Counted from the first letter of the stretch, positions 45,539 through 55,080 are shown. The stretch is DNA of 60,221 bases from Prolixibacteraceae bacterium (GCA_028377305.1 JAONJW010000013.1:1-60221); one strand, 5' to 3'. Notes: a model not told the origin generated them from the letters alone. Program-made: numbers and translations.

Positions 45539-46474
45539 ATGTCTGTAGACAATAAATTAAAAATCTTTTCGGGTACTGAAACCCAATATTTGACAGAAAA
45601 AATTGCATCTGCTTTAGGTGTAAAAGTTGGTAATTCTGCTTGTCCTCGTTTTGCTGACGGTGAGTTTGAACCATGTTACGAAGAAACAATTCGTGGCGCG
45701 GAAACATTTATCGTTCAGTCCACTTTTCCTCCTTCAGACAACCTGATGGAACTTCTTTTGATGGTGGATGGTGCAAAACGTGCTTCAGCACACCAGACAA
45801 TTGCTGTAATGCCATACTTTGGTTTTGCTCGTCAAGATAGAAAAGATAAGCCACGTGTTTCTATTGGAGCTAAGTTGATCGCTGACATGCTATCTACAGC
45901 AGGTATTGATCGCCTTATCACCATGGATCTTCATGCGGATCAAATACAAGGTTTCTTCAATGTTCCTGTTGACCACTTAAGTTCAACGACAATCTTTATT
46001 CCTCATATCAAAAATATGAACTTAGAGAATCTTGTGATTGCTTCTCCTGATGTAGGTGGGTCAAAAAGAGCAAATGTTTATGCTAAACACTTAGGAACAG
46101 ACCTAGTGCTTTGCCATAAAACACGTGCAAAAGCAAATGTTATTGGAAATATGACATTGATTGGTGATGTAAAAGGGAAAGATGTTATCATCGTAGATGA
46201 TATGATCGATACTGCCGGAACTATCACTAAAGCTGCAGATTTGATGAAAGAGATGGGAGCCAATAGTGTACGTGCATTTGCAACGCATGCAGTACTTTCT
46301 GGACCTGCTTACGATCGTATCGAATCATCTAGTCTAGATGAGGTTTATTTCACAGATACCATCCCTCTTAGAAAAGAGTCACCAAAAATTAAAATTCTTT
46401 CTTGCGCTGAAATGTTTGCTGACGTGATCCGTAATGTTCACGACAAACAATCTATTAGCAAGTCATTTATTTAA
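45539..46474 (+). CDS. prs: Ribose-phosphate pyrophosphokinase
   Basis: Makes PRPP from ribose 5-phosphate and ATP for purine, pyrimidine, NAD, His and Trp synthesis. The 311-residue class I enzyme shows FADGEFEPCYEETIRGAETFIVQS, MPYFGFARQDRKDKPR, ITMDLHADQIQGFF with the catalytic-loop region, and the PRPP-binding VIIVDDMIDTAGT. It precedes rplY, pth and the S4 protein gene; the order prs-rplY-pth is conserved in many bacteria. Confidence 0.96.
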   Translation: MSVDNKLKIFSGTETQYLTEKIASALGVKVGNSACPRFADGEFEPCYEETIRGAETFIVQSTFPPSDNLMELLLMVDGAKRASAHQTIAVMPYFGFARQDRKDKPRVSIGAKLIADMLSTAGIDRLITMDLHADQIQGFFNVPVDHLSSTTIFIPHIKNMNLENLVIASPDVGGSKRANVYAKHLGTDLVLCHKTRAKANVIGNMTLIGDVKGKDVIIVDDMIDTAGTITKAADLMKEMGANSVRAFATHAVLSGPAYDRIESSSLDEVYFTDTIPLRKESPKIKILSCAEMFADVIRNVHDKQSISKSFI

Positions 46475-46481
46475 TTTTTGC

Positions 46482-46489
46482 TATATTTG
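46482..46489 (+). promoter_or_regulatory. Putative -7 box of rplY
   Basis: TATATTTG fits TAnnTTTG, eight bases after the prs stop codon. It would give a leader of about 110 bases before the rplY ATG. No clear -33 box. Confidence 0.4.
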
Positions 46490-46606
46490 CAACGATTTTT
46501 TTAATATCAATATATTAAAGGGTGTGATGCAGTAGAAATTTTCTCTCATTAGATAACTAAAAGGGGAATACTGAGTAAGCATCTGTAACAAATTAAATAA
46601 ACAAAG

Positions 46607-47188
46607 ATGAAGTCAGTTTCAATTAACGGATCAGTAAGAGCTGAGATTAACAAAAAAGCAACAAAAGCGTTGCGTAATGCAGGACAAGTACCATGTGTAC
46701 TATACGGTGGAGAAGCACCAGTTCACTTTTCAGCTGAGATTAACGAGTTCCGTAAGATTGTTTACACTCCAAGTGTATTTCTTATCGACTTAACTATCGA
46801 TGGAAAAGATTGTAAAGCAATTATGCAAGACATTCAATTCCACCCAGTTTCAGACGAGATTCTTCACGTAGATTTCCTACAGATTTCTGATGACAAAGCA
46901 GTGAAGATTAACGTTCCTGTTAAACTAGAAGGATTTGCTAAGGGTATCCAACAAGGTGGTAAGTTAAAGCTTAACCTACGTACTCTACGTGTTAAAGCAC
47001 TTGCAAAAGATCTTCCTGATACAATTTCTATCGACGTAACAGAACTAGGTCTTGGACAGAGTTTCCGTGTTGGTGAAGTAGATGCTTCAGGTCTTGAGCT
47101 TCTTAACTCAAAATCGACTCCAGTTGCGACAGTAATGATTACTCGTGCTGCACGTGCTGCAATGAATGCTGCAAAATCAGGCAACTAA
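46607..47188 (+). CDS. rplY: Large ribosomal subunit protein bL25 (Ctc type)
   Basis: Binds 5S rRNA. The 193-residue long form has the L25 domain (about 1-90; RNAGQVPCVLYGGEAPVHFSA, AIMQDIQFHPVSDEILHVDFLQI) and the C-terminal TL5/Ctc domain (about 95-180; VKINVPVKLEGFAKGIQQGG, VTELGLGQSFRVGEVD). This fits the general-stress-protein Ctc arrangement next to prs and pth. The leader of about 115 bases is long for this organism and might hold autoregulation, but no fold is evident. Confidence 0.95.
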   Translation: MKSVSINGSVRAEINKKATKALRNAGQVPCVLYGGEAPVHFSAEINEFRKIVYTPSVFLIDLTIDGKDCKAIMQDIQFHPVSDEILHVDFLQISDDKAVKINVPVKLEGFAKGIQQGGKLKLNLRTLRVKALAKDLPDTISIDVTELGLGQSFRVGEVDASGLELLNSKSTPVATVMITRAARAAMNAAKSGN

Positions 47189-47225
47189 TGACTGTCTTGC
47201 CTTCTTGGCAAACATTCTATGATAT

Positions 47226-47268
47226 AAAAGTTTGTAAGGGTAGTTCACTACTCCTTACAAACTTTTTT
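47226..47268 (+). terminator. Terminator after rplY
   Basis: Arms aaaagtttgtaagg (47226-47239) and ccttacaaactttt (47253-47266) are perfect complements, with further partial pairing in the loop and six T at the end. Confidence 0.88.
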
Positions 47269-47284
47269 AATATATAATAATACC

Positions 47285-47848
47285 ATGAAATATCTAATTA
47301 TTGGCATTGGTAATATCGGTGCCGAATACGAAGAGACACGACATAATATCGGTTTTAAAGTTTTGGATCAATTGGCTAAAGAGAAAGGGGTCGAATTCAA
47401 AGCTGGTAGACATGGTGCCATTGCCGAAGTAAAACACAAAGGTCGAACATTAGTTCTATTAAAACCATCTACCTACGTTAACCTTAGTGGAAAAGCCGTT
47501 AATTATTGGATGCAACAAGAGAAAATATCTATTGAAAATATTATGGTTGTAGTCGATGATTTAGCATTACCTTTTGGAAAACTACGCATACGTGCTAAAG
47601 GAAGCGATGCAGGTCATAATGGGATCAAAGATATTACAAAAACTCTTGGTCGGGCAGACTACCCTAGATTGCGTTTCGGTATTGGAGATGATTTCTCTAA
47701 GGGAAGACAAGTCGACTATGTTTTGGGAGAATGGAGTAAGGAAGAGAACTTAGATCTTCCCACACATATGGATGCAGCTATAAAAGCGATTGAATCATTT
47801 GCATCTATAGGTATCGAAAGAACAATGAATTTTCATAATACGAAATAA
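47285..47848 (+). CDS. pth: Peptidyl-tRNA hydrolase
   Basis: Frees tRNA from prematurely released peptidyl-tRNA. The 187 residues show IIGIGNIGAEYEETRHNIGF with catalytic His20, LLKPSTYVNLSGKAV with the conserved Asn, VVDDLALPFGKLRIRAKGSDAGHNGIKDI and the gate loop RLRFGIGDDF. It lies between rplY and the S4-domain gene. Confidence 0.96.
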   Translation: MKYLIIGIGNIGAEYEETRHNIGFKVLDQLAKEKGVEFKAGRHGAIAEVKHKGRTLVLLKPSTYVNLSGKAVNYWMQQEKISIENIMVVVDDLALPFGKLRIRAKGSDAGHNGIKDITKTLGRADYPRLRFGIGDDFSKGRQVDYVLGEWSKEENLDLPTHMDAAIKAIESFASIGIERTMNFHNTK

Positions 47849-47896
47849 TCGCTATCTTCATATAATTATTCATTATTTGGCAAACAAATATTGGTT

Positions 47897-48301
47897 ATGG
47901 AAGAACAAATAAGGGTAGACAAATGGCTTTGGGCGGTTCGAATATTCAAGACCCGTAGCATTGCTGCTGAAGCAATCAAAAAAGGTAGAGTTACCGTTAA
48001 TGGGTATCCTGTAAAAAGCTCTCGTACAGTTAAAATCGGGGATAAGGTAGAAGTCAAAAAGCAACCAATCACATACAGCTTCAAAGTCGTTGGGATAATT
48101 GGTAAACGTGTTGGGGCAAAACTTGTACTAGACTACATGAAAGACATCACTCCTGAATCTGAACTTGCCATTCTTAAAACACAGAGATATGTGATGAATG
48201 GCATTAGAGACAGGGGGACCGGACGCCCTACAAAAAAAGAGAGAAGAGATATTGATAACTTTCAAGATTACGATGATCTCTTCGATGAAGAAGAGGACTA
48301 A
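47897..48301 (+). CDS. S4-domain RNA-binding protein (Hsp15/RqcP-like)
   Basis: A 134-residue protein with an S4 domain in the first 60 residues (IRVDKWLWAVRIFKTRSIAAEAIKKGRVTVNG), a basic middle, and an acidic tail (DDLFDEEED). The family includes Hsp15 (HslR) and RqcP, which bind 50S subunits stalled with peptidyl-tRNA; a place right after pth, which releases peptidyl-tRNA, suits that role. The ATG at 47897 is taken; the frame runs two codons further to a TTG. Confidence 0.88.
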   Translation: MEEQIRVDKWLWAVRIFKTRSIAAEAIKKGRVTVNGYPVKSSRTVKIGDKVEVKKQPITYSFKVVGIIGKRVGAKLVLDYMKDITPESELAILKTQRYVMNGIRDRGTGRPTKKERRDIDNFQDYDDLFDEEED

Positions 48302-48309
48302 CGAATTAA

Positions 48310-48867
48310 ATGACTCGTCTAATGTATATAGCTGAGAAAAAAAAGAGAGAGAATATTGCAGAGTATATTCTCTATTTATTCCAAATTGAGGACCTTATTC
48401 GCTCACAATCCTTTGCTGAGGACAAGATACATCAGAATATTGTTGAGAAATATCCGGTAGAGGATCTTGAGAAAGAGAAGATCATTCATTGGTATATGAA
48501 TTTTGCTGATATGATGAAGCGCGAGCATCTTGAAAACAAAGGGCATATGCAATTCATCCATAATCAGATGAATGATCTATTCGAATTTCACTCATTGGTT
48601 GTAAAGAGTAATAAATACTCTCAATACAATGATGCATATCTGGCTGTTCAACCGAGTCTTATGGAGCTTGCTTCAAAAATGGGAGATCAGGCAGAGAATG
48701 AGATCCAAGTCTCTTTCTCTTTTCTATATGGGGTAGTACTACTTCGTATGCAACAAAAAGAGGTGAGTGTAGGGACATTAACAGTATCTAAAGAGATCTC
48801 AACCATGCTGGGCATGCTAGCCTCTCTATACAAAAAGAATCAAGAAGAAGAGCTCGATATATATTAA
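48310..48867 (+). CDS. DUF4924 family protein
   Basis: A 185-residue, mainly alpha-helical soluble protein of the Bacteroidota-specific DUF4924 group (start IAEKKKRENIAEYILYLFQIEDLIRS). Function unknown. It begins eight bases after the S4-domain gene and so probably shares its transcript. It ends at a bidirectional terminator facing mutS2. Confidence 0.78.
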   Translation: MTRLMYIAEKKKRENIAEYILYLFQIEDLIRSQSFAEDKIHQNIVEKYPVEDLEKEKIIHWYMNFADMMKREHLENKGHMQFIHNQMNDLFEFHSLVVKSNKYSQYNDAYLAVQPSLMELASKMGDQAENEIQVSFSFLYGVVLLRMQQKEVSVGTLTVSKEISTMLGMLASLYKKNQEEELDIY

Positions 48868-48884
48868 TCACTCTTCATGTTGAT

Positions 48885-48924
48885 AAAAAAGAGGATATTC
48901 ATATCACATGAATATCCTCTTTTT
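48885..48924. terminator. Bidirectional terminator between DUF4924 gene and mutS2
   Basis: Perfect twelve-base arms gaggatattcat / atgaatatcctc with A-run on the left and T-run on the right, serving both convergent transcripts. Confidence 0.88.
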
Positions 48925-48953
48925 ATTACTTGGCTTGTATATTATCAACAAAA

Positions 48954-51455
48954 TTACTTTAGGGAAACAATTGAAATTCCAGATCCACCAAATTGCACTG
49001 GAGCATCTTTAACATTTCTCACCATAGGCTCAACATTCAACTGTTTCCGGATAAGATCTCTCAAGATACCACTCCCTTTTCCATGGAGTATACGCAATTC
49101 ACTCTCACCCAATGTAATAGCCTGATCTACAAATTGTTGAACTTTCCTCAAGGCATCCTCAGCTCTTTCCCCTCTCACATCAATCTCAGATTTAAATATT
49201 AGCTTCTCTTCTGAAATCTTTTCATTAATAAGACCTAATGTCTTATTCTTTTGAATCTTTTTCGCAGAGCTACTCGACACAACTTCTAACTTATCTTTCT
49301 TCAAGGTAGAACGAAGCATACCAAAAGCGACAATGACATTATTACCGTCCAATTCAATTACCTCTCCAACATTGGTTTGCCCTTTAATACGGATACTACA
49401 TCCTACTTCTAGAGGCAAGGTCTTAATCTTTGCAATAGGGGTATCAACCCCTTTCGGTTTGACTGATTTACCTCCTTGCTGAGAAACCTTCTTTTTAATA
49501 TGATCCTCTTTCTCTTGAAGCTTCTTCATCTTACGCTGAACTTTCTCATCATGAACGGATGTACTGGTAGCCACATCATCCTTAAACTCATTCAGGTTCT
49601 GTCGTAATAATCGAGTAATATCTTTATCAGCCTGACTCTCACGAATCTCTCTTACTGTTTTCTCGATAATCTTGTTCGAACTCTTCAGAAGAATATCCGC
49701 CTCCTGCTTTGCTCTCTCAATAATCTCTTTACGTTGCTTGTTTGCCTCTTTAATATCATTCTGATATTTCATTGACATCTCCTCAAGCTGCTTCTCCAGC
49801 TTTCGTATATCTGTACGTTTATTTTCCCAATAACGCTTATCTCTTAACACTTCTCTTAAGTGCTTGTCAAAATCTATATGATCTTTTCCTAACTTATCGG
49901 TTGCTTCTTGTAGAATCGTTTCTGACAATCCAATCTTCCTTGCAATCTCAAAGGCAAATGAACTTCCTGGACGTCCTATAGCCAACTGAAATAAAGGCTC
50001 CATCTTATGTGAATCGTAAAGCATTGCACCATTCTCAATACCATCACAAGAAGAGGCAAAGTGTTTTAGGTTGGTATAATGAGTCGTTATCACCCCATAC
50101 ACCTCCTGATTATTTAGAGTATTAAGCACCGACTCCGCAATAGCACCTCCAAGCATTGGCTCTGTACCTGAACCAAACTCATCAATAAGAATCAAACTTC
50201 TATTTGTTGTATTCTTAAGAAAAAACTTCATATTGGTTAAATGAGAACTATAAGTACTCAAATCATTATCAATAGACTGTTCATCTCCAATATCAACAAA
50301 GATCCCATCAAAGACCCCAATATGACTATCTACCTCCATTGGAACTAGCATACCTGTTTGGATCATATATTGAATCAATCCTGCACTTTTTAGGCATACT
50401 GATTTACCCCCAGCATTAGGTCCTGATATTAATAAAATACGCCCTTTTCTATTTAGCGTGATATCAAGGGGAACAATCTTTCTTCCCTCACTTTTCAAAT
50501 TAGCCTCCAACACTAAGTGGCGTGCTTTGTGCCAATTCATTGTCGGATACTTATGTAGGGTTGGCATTACAGACTCTGTGTCTCTAGCAAAAACCGCTTT
50601 GGCACGAATAAAATCGATGATCCCCAATATGTCATGTGCATATAATAGTGCTTCTACATAAGGTCGAATAGAGTCCGTGAATTCCGTCAGAATTCGAATT
50701 ACCTCACGACGCTCAGCATACTCTAATTCACGAATCGCATTGTTGGTCTCAACAATTTCTGTCGGCTCAATATATGCAGTCTTACCAGTGGCAGATTCAT
50801 CATGAACAATCCCCTTCATCTTACGCTTAAAAGAAGACGGGACTGGAATCACCGCCCTACCGTCACGCATACTGACTGACACATCTGAATCGACATACCC
50901 CTCCTTCTGCATTCGTCTAAGAATAGAGTGCATTGTTTTAGAAACAGAAGACTGTCGAACTAAGACCTCACGACGAATGCGTGATAGCTCAGCAGAAGCA
51001 TGGTCTTTAATCTTTCCATGTTTGGTTAAAATATCATCGATGCGTTGATAGATAAATGGGAATATCTCAATCTCCTTAATCACTCTCTTTAGAGACGGAA
51101 ACTGCTCTAGTTCGCTACTCTTAAAAAAGTTCACCACACCACGAATAGATTCTAGCGATTTCTTTAACTCGAATAACTCCTTTTCATCAATAAAAGTTCC
51201 TTCTATTTTCGCTTTGTGAAGAGCAGGTCGGATATCACCAAAACTTATGGTTGGAAACTCTCTATCACCTAGCAGTATCGATAGAAACTCTTGTGTCTCC
51301 AACATGGCAGTTTGAATCACTTTGTAATCTTTCTTAAACTGGAAAGTACTACAAATCTCACGTCCAAGATGACTCAAGCATCTTTTCTCTAACATGATTC
51401 GTATTTGATCGAACCCGATCTTCTGCTCGAAATTAGAAGGATAAATATTATACAT
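48954..51455 (-). CDS. mutS2: Endonuclease MutS2
   Basis: MutS-family ATPase with a C-terminal Smr domain; family members suppress recombination or rescue collided ribosomes. Core and clamp regions (about 1-300) are followed by the ATPase (ISGPNAGGKSVCLKSAG Walker A near residue 345, LILIDEFGSGTEP Walker B), a long coiled coil (about 490-640), a KOW-like segment (VGCSIRIKGQTNVGEVIEL) and the Smr domain (IDVRGERAEDALRKVQQF, LHGKGSGILRD). The frame runs to 51533, but a -7 box at 51511-51518 would start the message inside it and MYNIYPSNFEQKIGF is the normal N terminus, so the ATG at 51455 is used (833 residues). Confidence 0.94.
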   Translation of the reverse strand: MYNIYPSNFEQKIGFDQIRIMLEKRCLSHLGREICSTFQFKKDYKVIQTAMLETQEFLSILLGDREFPTISFGDIRPALHKAKIEGTFIDEKELFELKKSLESIRGVVNFFKSSELEQFPSLKRVIKEIEIFPFIYQRIDDILTKHGKIKDHASAELSRIRREVLVRQSSVSKTMHSILRRMQKEGYVDSDVSVSMRDGRAVIPVPSSFKRKMKGIVHDESATGKTAYIEPTEIVETNNAIRELEYAERREVIRILTEFTDSIRPYVEALLYAHDILGIIDFIRAKAVFARDTESVMPTLHKYPTMNWHKARHLVLEANLKSEGRKIVPLDITLNRKGRILLISGPNAGGKSVCLKSAGLIQYMIQTGMLVPMEVDSHIGVFDGIFVDIGDEQSIDNDLSTYSSHLTNMKFFLKNTTNRSLILIDEFGSGTEPMLGGAIAESVLNTLNNQEVYGVITTHYTNLKHFASSCDGIENGAMLYDSHKMEPLFQLAIGRPGSSFAFEIARKIGLSETILQEATDKLGKDHIDFDKHLREVLRDKRYWENKRTDIRKLEKQLEEMSMKYQNDIKEANKQRKEIIERAKQEADILLKSSNKIIEKTVREIRESQADKDITRLLRQNLNEFKDDVATSTSVHDEKVQRKMKKLQEKEDHIKKKVSQQGGKSVKPKGVDTPIAKIKTLPLEVGCSIRIKGQTNVGEVIELDGNNVIVAFGMLRSTLKKDKLEVVSSSSAKKIQKNKTLGLINEKISEEKLIFKSEIDVRGERAEDALRKVQQFVDQAITLGESELRILHGKGSGILRDLIRKQLNVEPMVRNVKDAPVQFGGSGISIVSLK

Positions 51456-51510
51456 TCTCTTGTTATATTTTGTTCTATTTGGAAGGATAATCCCACCTAT
51501 TGCTGAGGCG

Positions 51511-51518
51511 CAAAGATA
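51511..51518 (-). promoter_or_regulatory. Putative -7 box of mutS2
   Basis: TATCTTTG on the minus strand fits TAnnTTTG; transcription would start near 51504, inside the extended frame, which supports the later mutS2 start. Confidence 0.4.
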
Positions 51519-51558
51519 CGAAACAGAGACCACGCATGAAATAAAAACATCCTAGATA

Positions 51559-52791
51559 TTATTTATGTTTTAAGGTAAAAACAGTTACTTCAGGCCAAAT
51601 TCCAACTCTTCCTGGGTAACCAATAGAACCGAAACCTCTATTTACATATAATTGAACTCCGTTTTTTTCGTAAATTCCAGCCCATTTAGGGTAGATATAT
51701 TTTACCGGACTCCATTTAAAATCTCCTATTTCAACACCAAATTGCATCCCATGTGTGTGTCCACTTAAAGTCAAATCCACCTTAGGTGTTTTACCTGCAA
51801 TCACCTCCTCCCAATATGAGGGATCGTGAGATAATAGTATTCTAAAAATATCAGAATCGATATGTTCAAAAGCCTTGTCAACATCACCCAATTGAGGGAA
51901 AGGAGGTCGACCCCAATTTTCAACGCCACCTAAACCAATCGTCTGCTCTCTCTTCTTTAATAATATCGCTTCATTTTTCAGCCAACGAAATCCCATCTTC
52001 TTCTCTAATACTTCAAGTATCGCCACTTTATCTTTTTCATAAAATGGGGACAGATCATTATATGACAATTCATAGTCATGGTTTCCCATAATGGTATACT
52101 TTCCATCTTTAGCATTCAATTGTGAAAATACACGAACAAACTTATTCGCTTCTTTCGCTCTAAAATTCACCAAATCACCCGTAAATACAATAAGATCCGG
52201 GTTCAGCTCATTAATTCTTTGCACCATCTTTTCTATCGGTTTCATTCGATCAAATGTACCTAAGTGTGCATCCGAAAGCTGGACAATACAGTAGCCATCA
52301 AAATTCTTTGGTATCCTTGATGAAGTTATGGTTTGTTCATGAAACTTAAAATTGTATTTCCCCCAAACAATTCCATAGGTCATTAAAGCTATAAATGAGA
52401 GACCAACTCCAATTGAGATACAACTCACTGTATTTCTCCAACCTGCGGTACGGACCTCTATGGACATGAGCTTTTCAAAGAAGTATGAAAAGCCTCTTCC
52501 AATATCCCCAACAATAAATATGGAGCCCATAATCAACTTTGCCACCAATATAGCAAAACCAACTCCTACCATTAGATTATATCCCAAAGAAGCATTTATA
52601 ATCTCTTGCTGACTGTTTAAATATATAAGGTAAAAAAGGGTCATATAAACCAATATAGATATAAACCAATAACCCCATCGATAAATGGCATTATGGTTTG
52701 CAATAGTATTCAGAATCCAACGATAAGTATAAACATCGCTCAAGAAAAACAGAGCGAATATCAAGTAAAAATTTATAAAACGCATATACAC
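51559..52791 (-). CDS. Membrane-anchored metallophosphoesterase (YkuE-like)
   Basis: A 410-residue protein: four or five N-terminal membrane helices (about 5-150), then a calcineurin-like phosphoesterase domain with all metal motifs: QLSDAHLG (Asp, His), VFTGDLVN (Asp), IMGNHDYE (Asn, His), LLSHDPSYW (His) and LSGHTHGMQFG (His, His). YkuE-type members act outside the membrane on lipid-linked or nucleotide substrates; this substrate is unknown. The C terminus GVQLYVNRGFGSIGYPGRVG is typical of the group. Confidence 0.9.
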   Translation of the reverse strand: MYMRFINFYLIFALFFLSDVYTYRWILNTIANHNAIYRWGYWFISILVYMTLFYLIYLNSQQEIINASLGYNLMVGVGFAILVAKLIMGSIFIVGDIGRGFSYFFEKLMSIEVRTAGWRNTVSCISIGVGLSFIALMTYGIVWGKYNFKFHEQTITSSRIPKNFDGYCIVQLSDAHLGTFDRMKPIEKMVQRINELNPDLIVFTGDLVNFRAKEANKFVRVFSQLNAKDGKYTIMGNHDYELSYNDLSPFYEKDKVAILEVLEKKMGFRWLKNEAILLKKREQTIGLGGVENWGRPPFPQLGDVDKAFEHIDSDIFRILLSHDPSYWEEVIAGKTPKVDLTLSGHTHGMQFGVEIGDFKWSPVKYIYPKWAGIYEKNGVQLYVNRGFGSIGYPGRVGIWPEVTVFTLKHK

Positions 52792-52897
52792 CTTAGTTTA
52801 CAGAACTATATTGTTCCAATTCAATTTAGCTTTTTAAGCTTTAAAATTACAACAAAAGAAATCACACTATGTTTTGAACATAAAATGATACAGACAC

Positions 52898-52934
52898 AAA
52901 AAAGCGGAAATCTTCTTTATCTAAGATTTCCGCT
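52898..52934 (-). terminator. Terminator after the YebC gene
   Basis: Perfect arms agcggaaatctt (52903-52914) and aagatttccgct (52923-52934); on the minus strand the stem is followed by a T-run. Confidence 0.86.
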
Positions 52935-52957
52935 TCTAACCCCATATACAGTAAGGA

Positions 52958-53671
52958 TTAGTCCTTCATATTATGGAAAACATTTGTAACATCGTCATCC
53001 TCTTCCAACTTCTCTAATAGCTTATCAACATCAGCTTTTTGCTCCTCTGTAAGCTCTTTTGAATCTGTTGGAATTCTTTCAAATTCGGCACCTTTAATCT
53101 CAAAGTCATTCTCTTCAAGATACTTTTGAATATTACCATAGGATTCAAATGGTGCGTAGATAACCAAAACATCTTCTTCTTCAAAGATCTCCTCCACACC
53201 ATAGTCGATCATTTCAAGCTCTAGCTCTTCAAGATCTAGACCCTCTTTCATCACTACATTGAAGTGACATTTATGCTCAAACATAAACTCTACAGAACCA
53301 GTTGTTCCTAAAGCTCCGTTACATTTATTGAAATAACTACGAACATTTGCTACAGTACGTGTATTATTATCGGTAGCCGACTCCACCATAATAGCAATAC
53401 CATGTGGTGCATACCCTTCGTAGGTAATCTCTTTATAATCTTTTTGGTCTTTCGAAGAAGCTTTCTTGATCGCACGTTCTACATTATCCTTAGGCATATT
53501 CGCAGCTCTCGCATTTTGAATTAATACCCTTAAACGTGCATTAGATTCAGGATTCGGACCTGCAGCCTTCACTGCAATAGCAATCTCTTTACCAATCTTA
53601 GTAAAGGTTTTTGCCATAGTTCCCCAACGCTTAAGCTTTCGTGCTTTTCGATATTCGAATGCTCTTCCCAT
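52958..53671 (-). CDS. YebC/PmpR-family transcription or translation regulator
   Basis: Member of the YebC/TACO1 family, known both as DNA-binding regulators and as factors that help ribosomes through proline stretches. The 237 residues start MGRAFEYRKARKLKRWGTMAK and contain KIGKEIAIAVKAAGPNPESNARLRVLIQNARAANMPKDN in parts, followed by the GYAPHG and ATDNNTRTVANVR segments. The start at 53671 is chosen because the longer frame (to 53713) begins upstream of a probable transcription start. Confidence 0.93.
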   Translation of the reverse strand: MGRAFEYRKARKLKRWGTMAKTFTKIGKEIAIAVKAAGPNPESNARLRVLIQNARAANMPKDNVERAIKKASSKDQKDYKEITYEGYAPHGIAIMVESATDNNTRTVANVRSYFNKCNGALGTTGSVEFMFEHKCHFNVVMKEGLDLEELELEMIDYGVEEIFEEEDVLVIYAPFESYGNIQKYLEENDFEIKGAEFERIPTDSKELTEEQKADVDKLLEKLEEDDDVTNVFHNMKD

Positions 53672-53710
53672 TGTTTTATCTGTTTTTTTATTAATTCTAT
53701 GTTCGAACCA

Positions 53711-53718
53711 CAAATTTA
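53711..53718 (-). promoter_or_regulatory. Putative -7 box of the YebC gene
   Basis: TAAATTTG on the minus strand fits TAnnTTTG; it overlaps the extended open frame and supports the internal ATG at 53671. A TTTG at 53733-53736 is only 14 bases away, shorter than normal. Confidence 0.35.
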
Positions 53719-53775
53719 CAAGGTTTCCATTTCAAACATAGCTTTTTATAAAAAAAATTGCTTTTTGTATAAAAA

Positions 53776-55080
53776 TCACTCTATGATATCTACGGATGTA
53801 GGTGCTGCTATTTCTTCTGGCACCAAGATCTCCATGAAAATATCTTCATCTACTTCCCCTATTAAGCCCTCTAATTTACTACTCATTCCATCTTGCAATC
53901 TTTCCCTAGCTTCGTCGACCCCTTCTGGTGAAAATGTTAGGTGTTGTTCCGAAATTCGTTTCTCTTCTGGAAAACGGTCAAAACAATTTGCGGCAACCAA
54001 AGACAGTAAACAGTTTTTAATCTGTTTCTCTTCATACCCAAGTAATGAATTTAGTTTCTCAATCAATTCACATAAAAGAAGACCTTCATAAGCCAATCGA
54101 TAGTGATCTATTTGAGCTACAATATCATCAAACACTCTTCCATCAAAAGCTTTAAACATAGGCGTTCCCTTAGACAACATCTTTTTGTAAAATTGAACAG
54201 TATGAGTAGGCGATAATGATGTAATATATCTCTCATCTACATAGCCAGGAATAGCATGTTTCTTAGTCACAATACGATACTCACTTGGGGCTTTAAACAC
54301 AATTTTACAACTACTCTCGAAAGTAATATATCTAAGAAAATCGATCAAGCGAACAAAACCCAAACTATAGTAGTTAAACTCGACTAGACGATACTCCATA
54401 ATCTGACTAAAAATAGATATATTCAGCCCGGACCCATGCAATAGCATCTGTGCATCTGGATTTTGAGAAAGAAAAACTAAACACTCCTTTGCGATTCCAA
54501 TTACCTGCTCCTTTTTCTGTAGGCGCAACGGTTCAAATTGGCGAATAAATGCCATCACAATTGGATCATTGGTGTTAACACCATCCACTTGTATCTCTGG
54601 TTTTACATACGGTTCATCTAACCAAAGAAACTGATCACTCACCGCTTCAAATATCTTATTTGTTGCACGTTGATAAGCACACCCAATCACTTTCTTGCCA
54701 TATTCATGAAGTTTCTTTGCTAAGGACGAGAATCCTCCATCGCCACTTACAATAACAAACGTATCGAGATGGTCTCTTGTCAAAGCCATCTCGACAGCAT
54801 CTATTGCCAACTGTATATCAGAAGCATTCTTCTGTGTTCCTTTTCCAAAGCCAAACATCTGAATGGGTTCAATTCCCAACTCATTAATATCATCACGTAG
54901 ATGTTTTAGCCTAGGATCACTCCAATTAGCATAAGCACGCTGTATACACGGAAGTCCATCATTCAATTCCTGAATATTCCTGAATATTTCTTTTAATGAA
55001 AGCGTCTGAATAAACTCGGTTTTCCCATATCCCCCGATAAGATTTTCAATATCATATAAGATAGCTGTATTAAATTTCAT
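53776..55080 (-). CDS. NYN-domain ribonuclease-like protein with LOTUS-like domain
   Basis: A 434-residue cytoplasmic protein. Residues 1-155 form a LabA/NYN (PIN-like) domain: AILYDIENLIGG with the first acidic residues, NASDIQLAIDAVEMAL, and TFVIVSGDGGFSSLAKKLHEYGKKVIG, the conserved acidic triad of metal-dependent RNases. Residues about 175-285 resemble an OST-HTH/LOTUS domain (SIFSQIMEYRLVEFNYYSLGF, LIDFLRYITFESSCKI), the combination seen in MARF1-like proteins and bacterial NYN-LOTUS fusions. The C-terminal part (about 300-434) is helical and unassigned. RNA cleavage is inferred from the fold. Confidence 0.82.
   Translation of the reverse strand: MKFNTAILYDIENLIGGYGKTEFIQTLSLKEIFRNIQELNDGLPCIQRAYANWSDPRLKHLRDDINELGIEPIQMFGFGKGTQKNASDIQLAIDAVEMALTRDHLDTFVIVSGDGGFSSLAKKLHEYGKKVIGCAYQRATNKIFEAVSDQFLWLDEPYVKPEIQVDGVNTNDPIVMAFIRQFEPLRLQKKEQVIGIAKECLVFLSQNPDAQMLLHGSGLNISIFSQIMEYRLVEFNYYSLGFVRLIDFLRYITFESSCKIVFKAPSEYRIVTKKHAIPGYVDERYITSLSPTHTVQFYKKMLSKGTPMFKAFDGRVFDDIVAQIDHYRLAYEGLLLCELIEKLNSLLGYEEKQIKNCLLSLVAANCFDRFPEEKRISEQHLTFSPEGVDEARERLQDGMSSKLEGLIGEVDEDIFMEILVPEEIAAPTSVDIIE

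Noticed and set aside
46490-46606. Possible ribosomal-protein leader or riboswitch before rplY
   Set aside because: The leader is long but I could find no stable, conserved-looking stem in it.
51456-51533. 26-residue N-terminal extension of mutS2
   Set aside because: A -7 promoter box lies inside the stretch and the residues are not family-like.
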